A stretch of DNA of 64,000 nt from Deltaproteobacteria bacterium (GTDB taxonomy: Bacteria; Myxococcota_A; Polyangia; Polyangiales; Polyangiaceae). The translations under genes were made by a program, and so were the position numbers. Shown piece by piece: positions 21,454 to 30,275 of this stretch (the first letter of the stretch is position 1; every line of letters starts with the position of its first letter). The stretch is from NCBI GenBank assembly GCA_003235365.1, contig QJWJ01000522.1, forward strand, positions 1-64,000. Reading direction: 5' to 3'. The notes beneath the pieces were generated by a model that was not told the DNA's origin, did not search any database, and worked only from the letters and a program-made list of their open reading frames with translations.

Positions 21454-22872
21454 ATGGGAAAAACGCTGTACGAAAAGGTCTTCGACGCACACACGGTTCG
21501 CAAGCTGCCCTCCGGGCAATACCAGTTGCTGATGGGTCTGCACTTGATCCACGAGGTAACGTCACCCCAAGCATTCAGCATGCTCGAAGAGCGCGACCTG
21601 GAGGTGATGATGCCCGAGCGCACGTTCGCCACCGTCGACCACATCGTGCCGACGAAGTCGCAACTGCGCCCGTTTGCGGACAACCTCGCCGAAGAGATGA
21701 TGGTCGCGTTGGAGAACAACGTCAGCCGTCACGGCATCCGCTTCTTCTCACCGCAGAAAGGTGAGCAGGGCATCGTGCACGTCGTCGGACCGGAGCAAGG
21801 GTTGACCCAACCAGGCATGACCATCTGCTGCGGCGACTCTCACACGTCGACTCACGGCGCCTTCGGCGCCATCGCGTTCGGTATCGGCACTTCGCAAGTG
21901 CGCGACGTCTTGGCAACCCAGACTCTGGCCATGGGCAAGCTCAAGGTGCGTCGCATCGAAGTCAATGGGAAGTTGCGCCCCGGCGTTTACGCGAAAGACG
22001 TAGCGCTCTACGTCATCCAGAAGCTGGGCGTCAAAGGCGGCGTCGGGTACGCCTACGAATACGCAGGCGAAGTGTTCGATGCGTTCTCGATGGAAGAACG
22101 CATGACGGTATGCAACATGAGCATCGAGGGCGGCGCGCGCTGTGGCTACGTCAACCCCGACCAGACCACCTACGACTATCTGAAGGGGCGCCCCTACAGC
22201 CCGAAAGGCGAGGCCTGGGAGCGGGCGGTCGACTATTGGGATTCGATCAAGAGCGATGCTGATGCCGACTACGACGAGGTCGTCGTTTACGATGCAGCGG
22301 ACATCGAGCCCGTGGTCACCTGGGGCATCACACCAGCACAGTCGATCGCGGTGGGCGACACCATTCCAGCCCAAGACGCGTTCAGTGCCGACGAGAGAGA
22401 TACGGTCCAGGAAGCTTACCGCTACATGTCGTTGGAACCCGGTCAGCCCATCAAGGGGATGAAGGTCGATGTGGCGTTCATCGGTTCCTGCACGAATGGT
22501 CGATTGAGCGACTTCGAGGCCGTGGTGAAGTTGCTGCAGGGCAGTGGCCTGAAAGTGAAGGACGGCGTACGAGCTCTGGTGGTCCCCGGCTCTCAGCGCT
22601 TGCGAGAGGAGCTCGTGGAAAAGGGCTACGACAAGATCTTCACCGAGTCCGGCTTCGAATTTCGGGAAGCGGGTTGTTCGATGTGCTTGGCGATGAATCC
22701 GGACAAGCTCGTAGGCCGAGAGGTCTGCGCGTCGTCGTCGAACCGCAACTTCAAGGGTCGGCAGGGTTCGTCGACGGGTCGCACTCTGCTGATGAGCCCG
22801 GCCATGGTCGCTGCTGCCGCCATTCGCGGTGAAGTCGCCGACGCGCGTGAAGTGTTCGAAGTAAACGCCTGA
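21454..22872 (+). CDS. leuC: 3-isopropylmalate dehydratase large subunit
   Basis: [15 protein letters not shown]...; [49 protein letters not shown] (4Fe-4S ligands). Confidence 0.97.
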   Translation: MGKTLYEKVFDAHTVRKLPSGQYQLLMGLHLIHEVTSPQAFSMLEERDLEVMMPERTFATVDHIVPTKSQLRPFADNLAEEMMVALENNVSRHGIRFFSPQKGEQGIVHVVGPEQGLTQPGMTICCGDSHTSTHGAFGAIAFGIGTSQVRDVLATQTLAMGKLKVRRIEVNGKLRPGVYAKDVALYVIQKLGVKGGVGYAYEYAGEVFDAFSMEERMTVCNMSIEGGARCGYVNPDQTTYDYLKGRPYSPKGEAWERAVDYWDSIKSDADADYDEVVVYDAADIEPVVTWGITPAQSIAVGDTIPAQDAFSADERDTVQEAYRYMSLEPGQPIKGMKVDVAFIGSCTNGRLSDFEAVVKLLQGSGLKVKDGVRALVVPGSQRLREELVEKGYDKIFTESGFEFREAGCSMCLAMNPDKLVGREVCASSSNRNFKGRQGSSTGRTLLMSPAMVAAAAIRGEVADAREVFEVNA

Positions 22873-22904
22873 TGGTGCGCAACGAATCGACTGGAGCAAG
22901 ACAA

Positions 22905-23522
22905 ATGGAAGACACCAAACGAGTTGTGATCTCTGGCCGCGCCATCCCCGTTCGCGGCAACGACATCGACACGGACCGCATCATCCCGGCCCGTTTCCTG
23001 CGCACGACGGTATTCGACGGTCTCGGTGAGCACGCTTTCGAAGACGACCGTGAGCAGCTTCGACAGGCTGATCAGGTCCATCCTTTCGACGACTCGAAGT
23101 ACCAAGGGTCGAGCATCTTGCTCGTCAACAAGAACTTCGGCTGCGGCTCGTCGCGCGAACACGCGCCCCAAGCGATCATGCGTTGGGGCAAAGGTATTCG
23201 CCTGATCATCGGCGAAAGCTTCGCCGAGATCTTCTATGGCAATTGCATCGCCCTGGGGATCCCCTGCCCCGTCGTGGACGCCAAGGGTGTCGAGACACTG
23301 ATGAGCGCCGTCGAAGCCAACCCCGACCTGGAGCTGACGGTCGACCTACGGGAAAAAGAGATCCGTTGCGGTGATGTTCGGATCCCCATCGACATGCCGG
23401 ACGGACCACGGACTGCGTTTGTCGAAGGCACCTGGGACTCGACCACCGAGCTACTCGGCGGAGCCGAGCAGATCCGCGAGACAGCCGCAGGCCTGCCCTA
23501 CATGCGAGGGTTTGCGAACTGA
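22905..23522 (+). CDS. leuD: 3-isopropylmalate dehydratase small subunit
   Basis: [32 protein letters not shown]. Confidence 0.97.
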   Translation: MEDTKRVVISGRAIPVRGNDIDTDRIIPARFLRTTVFDGLGEHAFEDDREQLRQADQVHPFDDSKYQGSSILLVNKNFGCGSSREHAPQAIMRWGKGIRLIIGESFAEIFYGNCIALGIPCPVVDAKGVETLMSAVEANPDLELTVDLREKEIRCGDVRIPIDMPDGPRTAFVEGTWDSTTELLGGAEQIRETAAGLPYMRGFAN

Positions 23523-23535
23523 TCGTCACTGAGCG

Positions 23536-23557
23536 CGCCCCGGCCCAGGCCGGGGCG
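23536..23557. terminator. Strong GC hairpin between convergent leuD and RNA-binding protein gene
   Basis: CGCCCCGGCC CA GGCCGGGGCG perfect inverted repeat. Confidence 0.6.
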
Positions 23558-23617
23558 TCTCACATCGCATCCACGGAGTCCCGCAAGGACCCCGCGAAAA
23601 CGAGCACCCCGTCGAGA

Positions 23618-24106
23618 TCAGTAGTCGCTGTCGCCGTAGCCGCCGCGACCGCCGCGACCGCCGCCGCGACCGCCACCGCGGCCACCGCCGCGACCGCCAC
23701 CGCCGCCGCGACCGCCACCGCCGCCGCGACCGCCGCCGCCGCCACCGCGACCGCCGCCACCGCCTCCGAAGCCGCCACCGCCTCCGAAGCCGCCACCGCC
23801 GCCTCCACCACCGCCGCCGCGGCCGCCGCCGAAGCCACCGCCACCCCCAGCTCGGGGTTGACGCTCTTGCGCCTCGTTGACGGCAATACGCCGACCATCG
23901 AGCTCCGTTCCGTTCATCTCGTTGATGGCCTGTTCAGCTGAACCATCTTGCTTGAACGTCACGAACCCGAACCCGCGCGATCGTCCCGTCTGTGCGTCGG
24001 TGATGACCACCGCTTCCTCGACTTCGCCAAAACGCTCGAAAGCGGAGCGAAGCGCCCACTCGTCAGTACCCCAGCTGAGGCTGCCGACGAACACTTTTCT
24101 CGTCAC
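23618..24106 (-). CDS. RRM-domain RNA-binding protein with Gly/Arg-rich (RGG) tail; GTG start
   Basis: RNP2 KVFVGSLSW, RNP1 RGFGFVTF, then about 65 residues of GGRGG/GGFGG repeats ending GYGDSDY. Confidence 0.93.
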   Translation of the reverse strand: MTRKVFVGSLSWGTDEWALRSAFERFGEVEEAVVITDAQTGRSRGFGFVTFKQDGSAEQAINEMNGTELDGRRIAVNEAQERQPRAGGGGGFGGGRGGGGGGGGGGFGGGGGFGGGGGGRGGGGGGRGGGGGRGGGGGRGGGRGGGRGGGRGGRGGYGDSDY

Positions 24107-24237
24107 TGTCTAATATCCTCGTTGCTCGGCGAAATGCCGACCACGTTGCGGTAGCTAGGCAACGCCCATGGGTCAATCAGAATCGCCCACCGCGCTGCAA
24201 ACCACTCCCGGGCGAGAGTTCCGCTTTGGTCAGGGCC

Positions 24238-24651
24238 TCAGCGCGCCACGGCGCGCACCAAATCCGCCGCCGTTTCACCATCAATTTCCAACGCTTCGGC
24301 CATCTGTAGGATGAGCTCGCGCTCGCTCGTACGAATCCTGCCATCGGCACCGATGACCTGAATGGCGAGCAGAAGCGCATGCCGGCGCTGGGCCGGCGCG
24401 AGCGCTTCGCGGACCCGTCGCAGTCGAGCGGAGCGATCGGATGCGGCCAGCGCCGCCCGGGCCGTATCGACGCCTGCTTGCGCCTGCTCTCGACTCACCG
24501 CGCCATTGGTGACTCGCGAGATGTTTCGAGCCAGCTCGGCCAGTTCCTCCGAACTGACGTCGCCATCCGCCTCGGCCGCCAGAACCATCACGTCGATCAG
24601 CGCATTCGTTTGTGTATCGGTCAGTTGCTGAATGAATTCGAGCTCGCTCAT
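24238..24651 (-). CDS. TerB-like (tellurite resistance/DUF533-type helical) protein
   Basis: VMVLAAEADGDVSSEELAELARNI and AIQVIGADGRIRTSERELILQMAEAL, the twin acidic TerB helices. Confidence 0.65.
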   Translation of the reverse strand: MSELEFIQQLTDTQTNALIDVMVLAAEADGDVSSEELAELARNISRVTNGAVSREQAQAGVDTARAALAASDRSARLRRVREALAPAQRRHALLLAIQVIGADGRIRTSERELILQMAEALEIDGETAADLVRAVAR

Positions 24652-24908
24652 GTTCGAGAGGATAACAGCAATTCGAACCTGGTCGCCCAGGCGAATGTCC
24701 AGGGGCCCTCCCCTCGACGCTCCTCGATCATCGGCATGGATTCGGCAACGAGATTGTTTCATTCGCGGCGCGTCAAATCTCTCGACTCACGCGGTTGCGT
24801 CCGCAGAAAATGCGGTATGGTGTGTTGGCGTTGTCAGACCGAGCGAAGCCCGGGGAACTCCTGACCGCAATTGGCGTAGTTGGCCCCAACCTTGCACCGG
24901 AGCCCCAC

Positions 24909-25157
24909 ATGAGCAAACCGAACACCGTCCTGACCGCGGAGCAGGCGCAAGAGTACGTCGAGCACCTCAACAATCGCTTGGGGCTCGGCGCCTTGCCGGA
25001 AGTCAACGTCATCACCGCTTCCGACGGCTCCTGGATCATCCGCTGGAACGACGCGGAAGAGCACGGCGGAGCCATGACGGAGAAGCAGTGGCGGACGTGG
25101 CTGGATAGGCGGTTCGGGCCGGGTCTGGAAGAGCGCCTCGCGACCAGCGAAGGGTGA
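24909..25157 (+). CDS. Small hypothetical protein
   Basis: 82 aa ORF from MSKPNTVLTAEQAQEYVEHLNNRLGLG; no recognised motif. Confidence 0.5.
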   Translation: MSKPNTVLTAEQAQEYVEHLNNRLGLGALPEVNVITASDGSWIIRWNDAEEHGGAMTEKQWRTWLDRRFGPGLEERLATSEG

Positions 25158-25231
25158 GGTCGGGCGAGTCGGCGTTTCGCTGCTGCCAGTGTCGGCATCA
25201 CGCATTTCTTGCGGGCCGTACGCGCTTGGAC

Positions 25232-25963
25232 CTACTCGTTTGCGGGCCGAAACCCACTGGCCTCGGAGCTCGGGAAATCGCTGGCGACGCTCAGGCCTGG
25301 GAGTGCGACCGCGACGGCATCGGCGCCCGGACCAACTGTCGGCAACTCGAGTGTCTCGTAGAACGCTCCGTCGTCGAGAAGTCGCTTGCCTACGCGGCGC
25401 CGCAAACGCTGACTCCGATTGAACGCCACGACACGCTGAGTGAAGCGGACGAGCTCCGCCTCTTGAGTTGCCGCTTGCCGCGCGACGTTCCGGACGTTTT
25501 GCTGGGCCGCCCAGGTATGCTCACAGTCGCGAATGTCCAACAGGCGCAAGCGTCGAACGCCACCCCGGCGCCCCAGAGTCACTGAGAACGGGTAGCCACG
25601 ACAGCTCATGGGCCGATCGGCGTGCACGGAACACTCGTTCGCCGCGAGAAAGCGACAGGCTTCGTCACGCCACGCCAACGTCATCAAGCGACGTCCCTCC
25701 GGGAGAACCACGAAACTCTCCGGCTCGCCGGTCATGTCGACCTCGGTGGGTGAAAGCCAGTCGACGAGCTCTGATGGCGGCCGACCGGTGGCCAGCACGA
25801 GCCGCGCGAGGTCCACGTCGGTCAGCGGCACCCGGAACTGTCGGCAACAATTGCCGCAGCGAGTGCAGTGAAAACGTAGGTGCCGCAGGCCGTGAGCCAC
25901 GTGCCCCGATACCACATGCCGGTGCTGGTTCTGCCTGGATTCCCGCAGTACGGTTGCGCCCAT
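25232..25963 (-). CDS. YkgJ-family cysteine-cluster (zinc/iron-chelating) protein
   Basis: FHCTRCGNCCRQ, CRFLAANECSVHADRPMSCRGYPF cysteine pattern. Confidence 0.88.
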   Translation of the reverse strand: MGATVLRESRQNQHRHVVSGHVAHGLRHLRFHCTRCGNCCRQFRVPLTDVDLARLVLATGRPPSELVDWLSPTEVDMTGEPESFVVLPEGRRLMTLAWRDEACRFLAANECSVHADRPMSCRGYPFSVTLGRRGGVRRLRLLDIRDCEHTWAAQQNVRNVARQAATQEAELVRFTQRVVAFNRSQRLRRRVGKRLLDDGAFYETLELPTVGPGADAVAVALPGLSVASDFPSSEASGFRPANE

Positions 25964-26005
25964 CAAACGGCGCCCGCCCCACTCCCAAGGCCAGCGCCCG
26001 TATCC

Positions 26006-26398
26006 ATGAATCGCTCCGAACTCCTCGAAGCCGTGCGCAGCATCATCCGACGCATGAGTTGGGGGTCGGGGCTCGCCAAGGCCTGGTCGGTGTCGATGAC
26101 CGGCGCACTCGTAACCGTCGCAACCATCCCCGAGCATGCGCGTTGGGCGTGGTTCGGCGTGCTCGTCCAACTCACCTTCTGGGCGCTGGACGCTCACCTC
26201 GTTCGTCAGCGGCGGCTATTCGAGAAGATGTACGACGTGGCCGAGATGGCCCCGGAGTCACAGCTCGACTTCAGCATGGACACCAAAGCCGTCGACAGCG
26301 AGGCAGACGCGTGGGTCTCGGTGCTGTTCAGTACGGCGGTGGCGCCCTATCACGGTGCGATCGTCGCCGGCGTGGTCGTTTGGTTGTTGTTGCGCTGA
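26006..26398 (+). CDS. Small two-TM membrane protein of unknown function
   Basis: WAWFGVLVQLTFWALDAHLVRQRRLFEKMYDVAE, then C-terminal TM AIVAGVVVWLLLR. Confidence 0.6.
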   Translation: MNRSELLEAVRSIIRRMSWGSGLAKAWSVSMTGALVTVATIPEHARWAWFGVLVQLTFWALDAHLVRQRRLFEKMYDVAEMAPESQLDFSMDTKAVDSEADAWVSVLFSTAVAPYHGAIVAGVVVWLLLR

Positions 26399-26456
26399 TC
26401 CACGCAGCTGACTCACCGCTCGTGAATCCAGCGAGGAGCAACGGCGCTCAGGCGAC

Positions 26457-26885
26457 TCACCCTCCAACGGCGGGCGACACCGCGGGGTCCTCCGGACGCT
26501 TGTTCCACTTGCCCCAGTAGTTGACCAAGTCGGTGAGCATTTCTTCGAGTTCTGCGAAGTCCATCGGCTTGACGACGTAGCCGTTGGCGTGATGGTGATA
26601 CGCCAGGAATCGATCGGTCGGTGATCCCGACGTCGTCAGCATCACGATGGGCACTCGCCGGCCAGCCTCGGTCTTCTTGACGTGCTGTAGTACCTCGATG
26701 CCGCTCATTCGCGGCATGTTGATGTCGAGCAAGACCAAATCGAGCGACGCGGCGGTATCGCCGGTCAAGCGAGCTACCGCCTCTTCGCCGTTGACCACCC
26801 GCTCGACGTTCGACACCAACGAGGTCAACGTGAACTTGATGAGCTCTGCGTGCTCATCATTGTCCTCCACGAGCAGGACCCGCAT
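26457..26885 (-). CDS. Rcp1-type single-domain response regulator
   Basis: VLLVEDNDEHAELIKFTL, VLLDINMPRMSG, YVVKPMDFAELEEML. Confidence 0.9.
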   Translation of the reverse strand: MRVLLVEDNDEHAELIKFTLTSLVSNVERVVNGEEAVARLTGDTAASLDLVLLDINMPRMSGIEVLQHVKKTEAGRRVPIVMLTTSGSPTDRFLAYHHHANGYVVKPMDFAELEEMLTDLVNYWGKWNKRPEDPAVSPAVGG

Positions 26886-26935
26886 TTCGTCTGAAACGGC
26901 TCCGTCTCGGCACACTTAACCCCGACTGCCTCGCT

Positions 26936-26968
26936 GAATGAGCGTTCGCGATTCGCGAACGCTCATTC
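26936..26968. repeat. Perfect 15-bp inverted repeat with 3-nt loop upstream of response-regulator gene
   Basis: GAATGAGCGTTCGCG ATT CGCGAACGCTCATTC. Confidence 0.8.
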
Positions 26969-27091
26969 GATGCAACAGAGAACGGAGTCGAGAAAGCGAC
27001 TGCAACGGGGGCGGTTTTTCGGGCACTCACCAAACGGCGGCCTGAAGAACTGCCCGACAAACGTGCTCGCCCATTTGGCTGTGGGAGACTG

Positions 27092-29011
27092 TCAGGCGGA
27101 CAGCGACACCTGTTTGTTCTGACTGCCAGACGTTGACGACGTGGCTGGAATACCCCGTGGAGATGTATCGGGGAAGGACAGGTGAAAGGCACACCCGTCC
27201 CCCTCTCCGCGAGACTGCACCCAGACTCTTCCTCCGTGGCTGCGCATGACCTTCTCCACGATCGCCAGCCCCACTCCCGTGCCTGCTTGGGTGTTGTCCA
27301 ATCGCTGAAACAACGCAAACATGCGTTCGTGAAACTCCGGAGCAACTCCGGGACCACGGTCTTTCACGACGACGATCGATTCCGCTCCGTCCCGATGACC
27401 TTCCACGGTGATGGTGCTGGTGTCCGCTGACGCGCGCCCGTACTTCATCGCATTGGTCAACAGATTGTCCATGACCTGCATGAAGCGCGACGGGTTCGCG
27501 CTGACATTCGGAAGCGACTCGATGATCAACTCGAACCCTGCTTGCTCGAGCCGCATCTGATTGGCCCGCTTCCACTCTTCGAGCAGCGGACTCGGGTCGA
27601 ACGTCGTGACCTCCAGGTCGATCCGCCCGACCCTGCTCAGGTCCAACAAGTCGTCGATGAGATTCGCCATGCGTCGGTTGGCACTTTCGATCGTATCGAG
27701 CTTGCTCAACGCCTCTTCGATCCGCCCCTGGTCCGCCAAGCGTCGGATCATTCCGAGGAACCCACTACTGGTGACGACGGGCGACTTCAAGTCGTGGGAA
27801 ACCGTGTAGACGAATTGCTCCAGTTCCGCGTTGGACTTCTCCAGCTGGCGTTGGTTTCGAGCGAGTTCAGCCGTCAGATGGCGGGCGCGTTCGAGCAACG
27901 CTTTCGTCTCGAGATTGCGCCTTCGAAAGACGTCTGCTGCTTTGGCCATCTGCCCGATCTCGTCGACGCGGTCCGTCGCTGGAATGTCGGCAGCTCGATC
28001 CTCCGAAAGCTCCGTCAGCGTGCGGGCAATGGCACTGATGGGTCCAGACAGGTTTCGCGTCAACAACCACGCGATGATTCCCGCCGCTGCCAGGGCAGCA
28101 AAGCCCACGACCACGACCCGCAACTGAGTCTGGACGGCGCGACGGGAGAACTCCTCGGAGATGGGATCGACTTCATTGAGGATCAGTTCTCGGAGTTCGG
28201 TGGACACGTGACCGAATTCCATGGCCTCTCCAGCCATCACCACACCCGTCAAGTGAAGGTAGCTACGAGTGGCTTGGACGATACGAGTGAACACTCCGAG
28301 GTACTGCTCCGCATACCGAAGTTCCGGGTACTGTCCAGTCGGGTTGGCGCCATCGATGGCATAGCGCCGCGCAGCGTTCTGGACGGCTCGTTCGGCGCCG
28401 GTGAGCAACGCGAACCGTGGGTGATGGAGGTACTTGAACAGCGCTACCTCTGCTTCCTTCATCGCTTTCTCGAGCGCGAGCCGAGCTCCAGCGTCGAGGA
28501 GTTCGGGCCTCGCCGCGGCGCTCAGCAGTGCATCATCGAACTTCGACATGGTCGATGCCGCCGCCTGGTACACGAGTTCTCGACGCAGTTCACGTTCTTC
28601 CACGGCTTGCTCGAACGTCTTGTCGTATTCGGCGAGGTGACCCTCCAGGCGCAGCACGAAGGCGCGCTCCTCCTCCGTCGAGCAGAGGCTACGCACCTTC
28701 ATCAAGTGCTGCTCGAGCTGGGCGCTACGTTGGCGAACGGTATCGGCAATGCTGCGGTGGCCGGAATAGGTATAGTGCAGCACATCGCGCTGCAACGCCG
28801 CCACGGCGCGGTCGACCTCGAGCACCGTCATCGCTCGCTCATTTACAGCACGCACTCCCTCGAATCGCTCTGACGCCCGACGTGCGTCGTAGAACGTGAT
28901 GGCGCCAACGACCCCCAAGAGCAGCACCATCAACAACAGCGAAGTGGTTACCTTCGCTCCGATCGAGAACTGGGCTAGATGTCGTCCTTGGACCATGGTG
29001 CGCCCCCTCAA
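27092..29011 (-). CDS. Membrane histidine kinase with long periplasmic helical sensor, HAMP and HATPase (start TTG 29011 or ATG 28996)
   Basis: TM near N-terminus, ~240-aa helical extracytoplasmic region, second TM + HAMP, YTVSHDLKSPVV H-box, DRGPGVAPEFHERMFALFQR. Confidence 0.9.
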   Translation of the reverse strand: MRGRTMVQGRHLAQFSIGAKVTTSLLLMVLLLGVVGAITFYDARRASERFEGVRAVNERAMTVLEVDRAVAALQRDVLHYTYSGHRSIADTVRQRSAQLEQHLMKVRSLCSTEEERAFVLRLEGHLAEYDKTFEQAVEERELRRELVYQAAASTMSKFDDALLSAAARPELLDAGARLALEKAMKEAEVALFKYLHHPRFALLTGAERAVQNAARRYAIDGANPTGQYPELRYAEQYLGVFTRIVQATRSYLHLTGVVMAGEAMEFGHVSTELRELILNEVDPISEEFSRRAVQTQLRVVVVGFAALAAAGIIAWLLTRNLSGPISAIARTLTELSEDRAADIPATDRVDEIGQMAKAADVFRRRNLETKALLERARHLTAELARNQRQLEKSNAELEQFVYTVSHDLKSPVVTSSGFLGMIRRLADQGRIEEALSKLDTIESANRRMANLIDDLLDLSRVGRIDLEVTTFDPSPLLEEWKRANQMRLEQAGFELIIESLPNVSANPSRFMQVMDNLLTNAMKYGRASADTSTITVEGHRDGAESIVVVKDRGPGVAPEFHERMFALFQRLDNTQAGTGVGLAIVEKVMRSHGGRVWVQSRGEGDGCAFHLSFPDTSPRGIPATSSTSGSQNKQVSLSA

Positions 29012-30264
29012 GCCGTCAGAAACTCAGCCCACCGCTGAAGGCTGTACTCGTAGGTCGGCATCACGGTGTTCCACACGGCGATGTTTGAAAAACGCCGTTC
29101 GTAGCTGCCGCCGTTGCGCACTTGCCCGGGACGTACCGCGATCTGTCGATTGGTGTTCATGAGCGCTTGCCGCGCCGGTCGACCACCGTACCAGTAATCC
29201 CATTCCTCGTCGGAAAGGTAGGGACGGGACAGGTGAGGCGTCGAGATGTAGTAACCCTGACGCGCGATGAACGCACCCGGCCAACCCGAGAGCCACCAGT
29301 TCATGTAAGCGTACGCGGCGTCCTTCGTCGCTGACGTGGTCTTCGATGACAGGCACATCACGCCATGCCACGCCCTGTAGCCCTCCTTCGGCGCCGCATA
29401 CACGCAAGGCACTCCAGCCCCCGCCAGCGCCGATGCCGCCGGGGAGAACATGCTTTCGACGACGACCTCACCTCGCTCCATCATTGCCACCGAGTCTGGC
29501 ACGGAGCGCCAAGCCCCTCGAAAGTGACCACGCTTCTTCAGGTCGATCAGGATCGAGAACAGCGCATCGAGTTCTGCCTCGCTGAGGTCCCCCAGATCGC
29601 GAAAACTGAGCAGGCCCGCCGCTCGCGCGGCAAGGGCAGCGTCGAACACACCGATCGTCGGCTGGTTGACGAGTGCTACCTTCCCCCGATAGCGCTCGTC
29701 GAGCAGCCAGGCCCAACTCTCGGTTTCGTACGCCGTCCCCCGCGGTATGACGCGCGTATCGTAGCCAAACGAGTCCGCGTTGTGAACGTACGGCAGGTAG
29801 CTGATCTGCGCCGTTGGTCGCCCCGCCAGCGTGCCATCGCGCTGGACATACAGGATCCGTTCGGGAGAGTCGCCGGCACCATAGCGAGCCCCCGACGTCA
29901 GACGACCGGTCTTCGCCAGCGGGTTCACGTCGAGCCAACGCTCGATTCGAGACACCTGCAACGGCTGAATCGCTCGCGCTTGCCACAGGACGTTGATGCT
30001 GTCTGACCATTGCTCGTACAGATCGAAACTCTCAGGTCTGGTCGAAGCTTGATGCAAGACCGCAGCGCTGCCTCCGGGCGAGAACTCCAACGAAATTCCC
30101 AGGTCCTGTTGGGCCTGTTGCCTCAACGCTTCTTGTAGCGTGACGTGCGTGCCCAGCACGCGCACGACGAACGTCGTGCGCGCGAACACGGTCGGCGCCA
30201 CGGTTGATGCAGCGCCGAGCGCGGACTGGACCAAGAACTTCCTTCGTCGCATCTGTTTCGTCAT
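29008..30264 (-). CDS. Tat-exported periplasmic solute-binding protein (PotD/spermidine-putrescine-type)
   Basis: RRRKFLVQSALGAASTVAPTVFA signal; YLPYVHNADSFGYDTRVIP, YMNWWLSGWPGAFIARQGYY; type II SBP-like pattern. Confidence 0.75.
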   Translation of the reverse strand: MTKQMRRRKFLVQSALGAASTVAPTVFARTTFVVRVLGTHVTLQEALRQQAQQDLGISLEFSPGGSAAVLHQASTRPESFDLYEQWSDSINVLWQARAIQPLQVSRIERWLDVNPLAKTGRLTSGARYGAGDSPERILYVQRDGTLAGRPTAQISYLPYVHNADSFGYDTRVIPRGTAYETESWAWLLDERYRGKVALVNQPTIGVFDAALAARAAGLLSFRDLGDLSEAELDALFSILIDLKKRGHFRGAWRSVPDSVAMMERGEVVVESMFSPAASALAGAGVPCVYAAPKEGYRAWHGVMCLSSKTTSATKDAAYAYMNWWLSGWPGAFIARQGYYISTPHLSRPYLSDEEWDYWYGGRPARQALMNTNRQIAVRPGQVRNGGSYERRFSNIAVWNTVMPTYEYSLQRWAEFLTA

Positions 30265-30275
30265 CGCTCTGTTCC

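Noticed and set aside
21748-22899. 383-aa minus-strand ORF opposite leuC
   Set aside because: Antisense shadow; leuC carries all expected motifs.
23630-23850. Dense GCC/ACC tandem repeats that resemble a repeat array
   Set aside because: Explained by codons for the Gly/Arg tail of the RRM protein; not a CRISPR array (no spacers).
25468-26520. 350-aa plus-strand Arg/Pro-rich ORF
   Set aside because: Low-complexity GC-driven frame overlapping the YkgJ gene and the small membrane gene.
27542-28873. 443-aa plus-strand ORF opposite a histidine kinase
   Set aside because: Shadow ORF caused by high GC; the opposite strand encodes a kinase with clear motifs.
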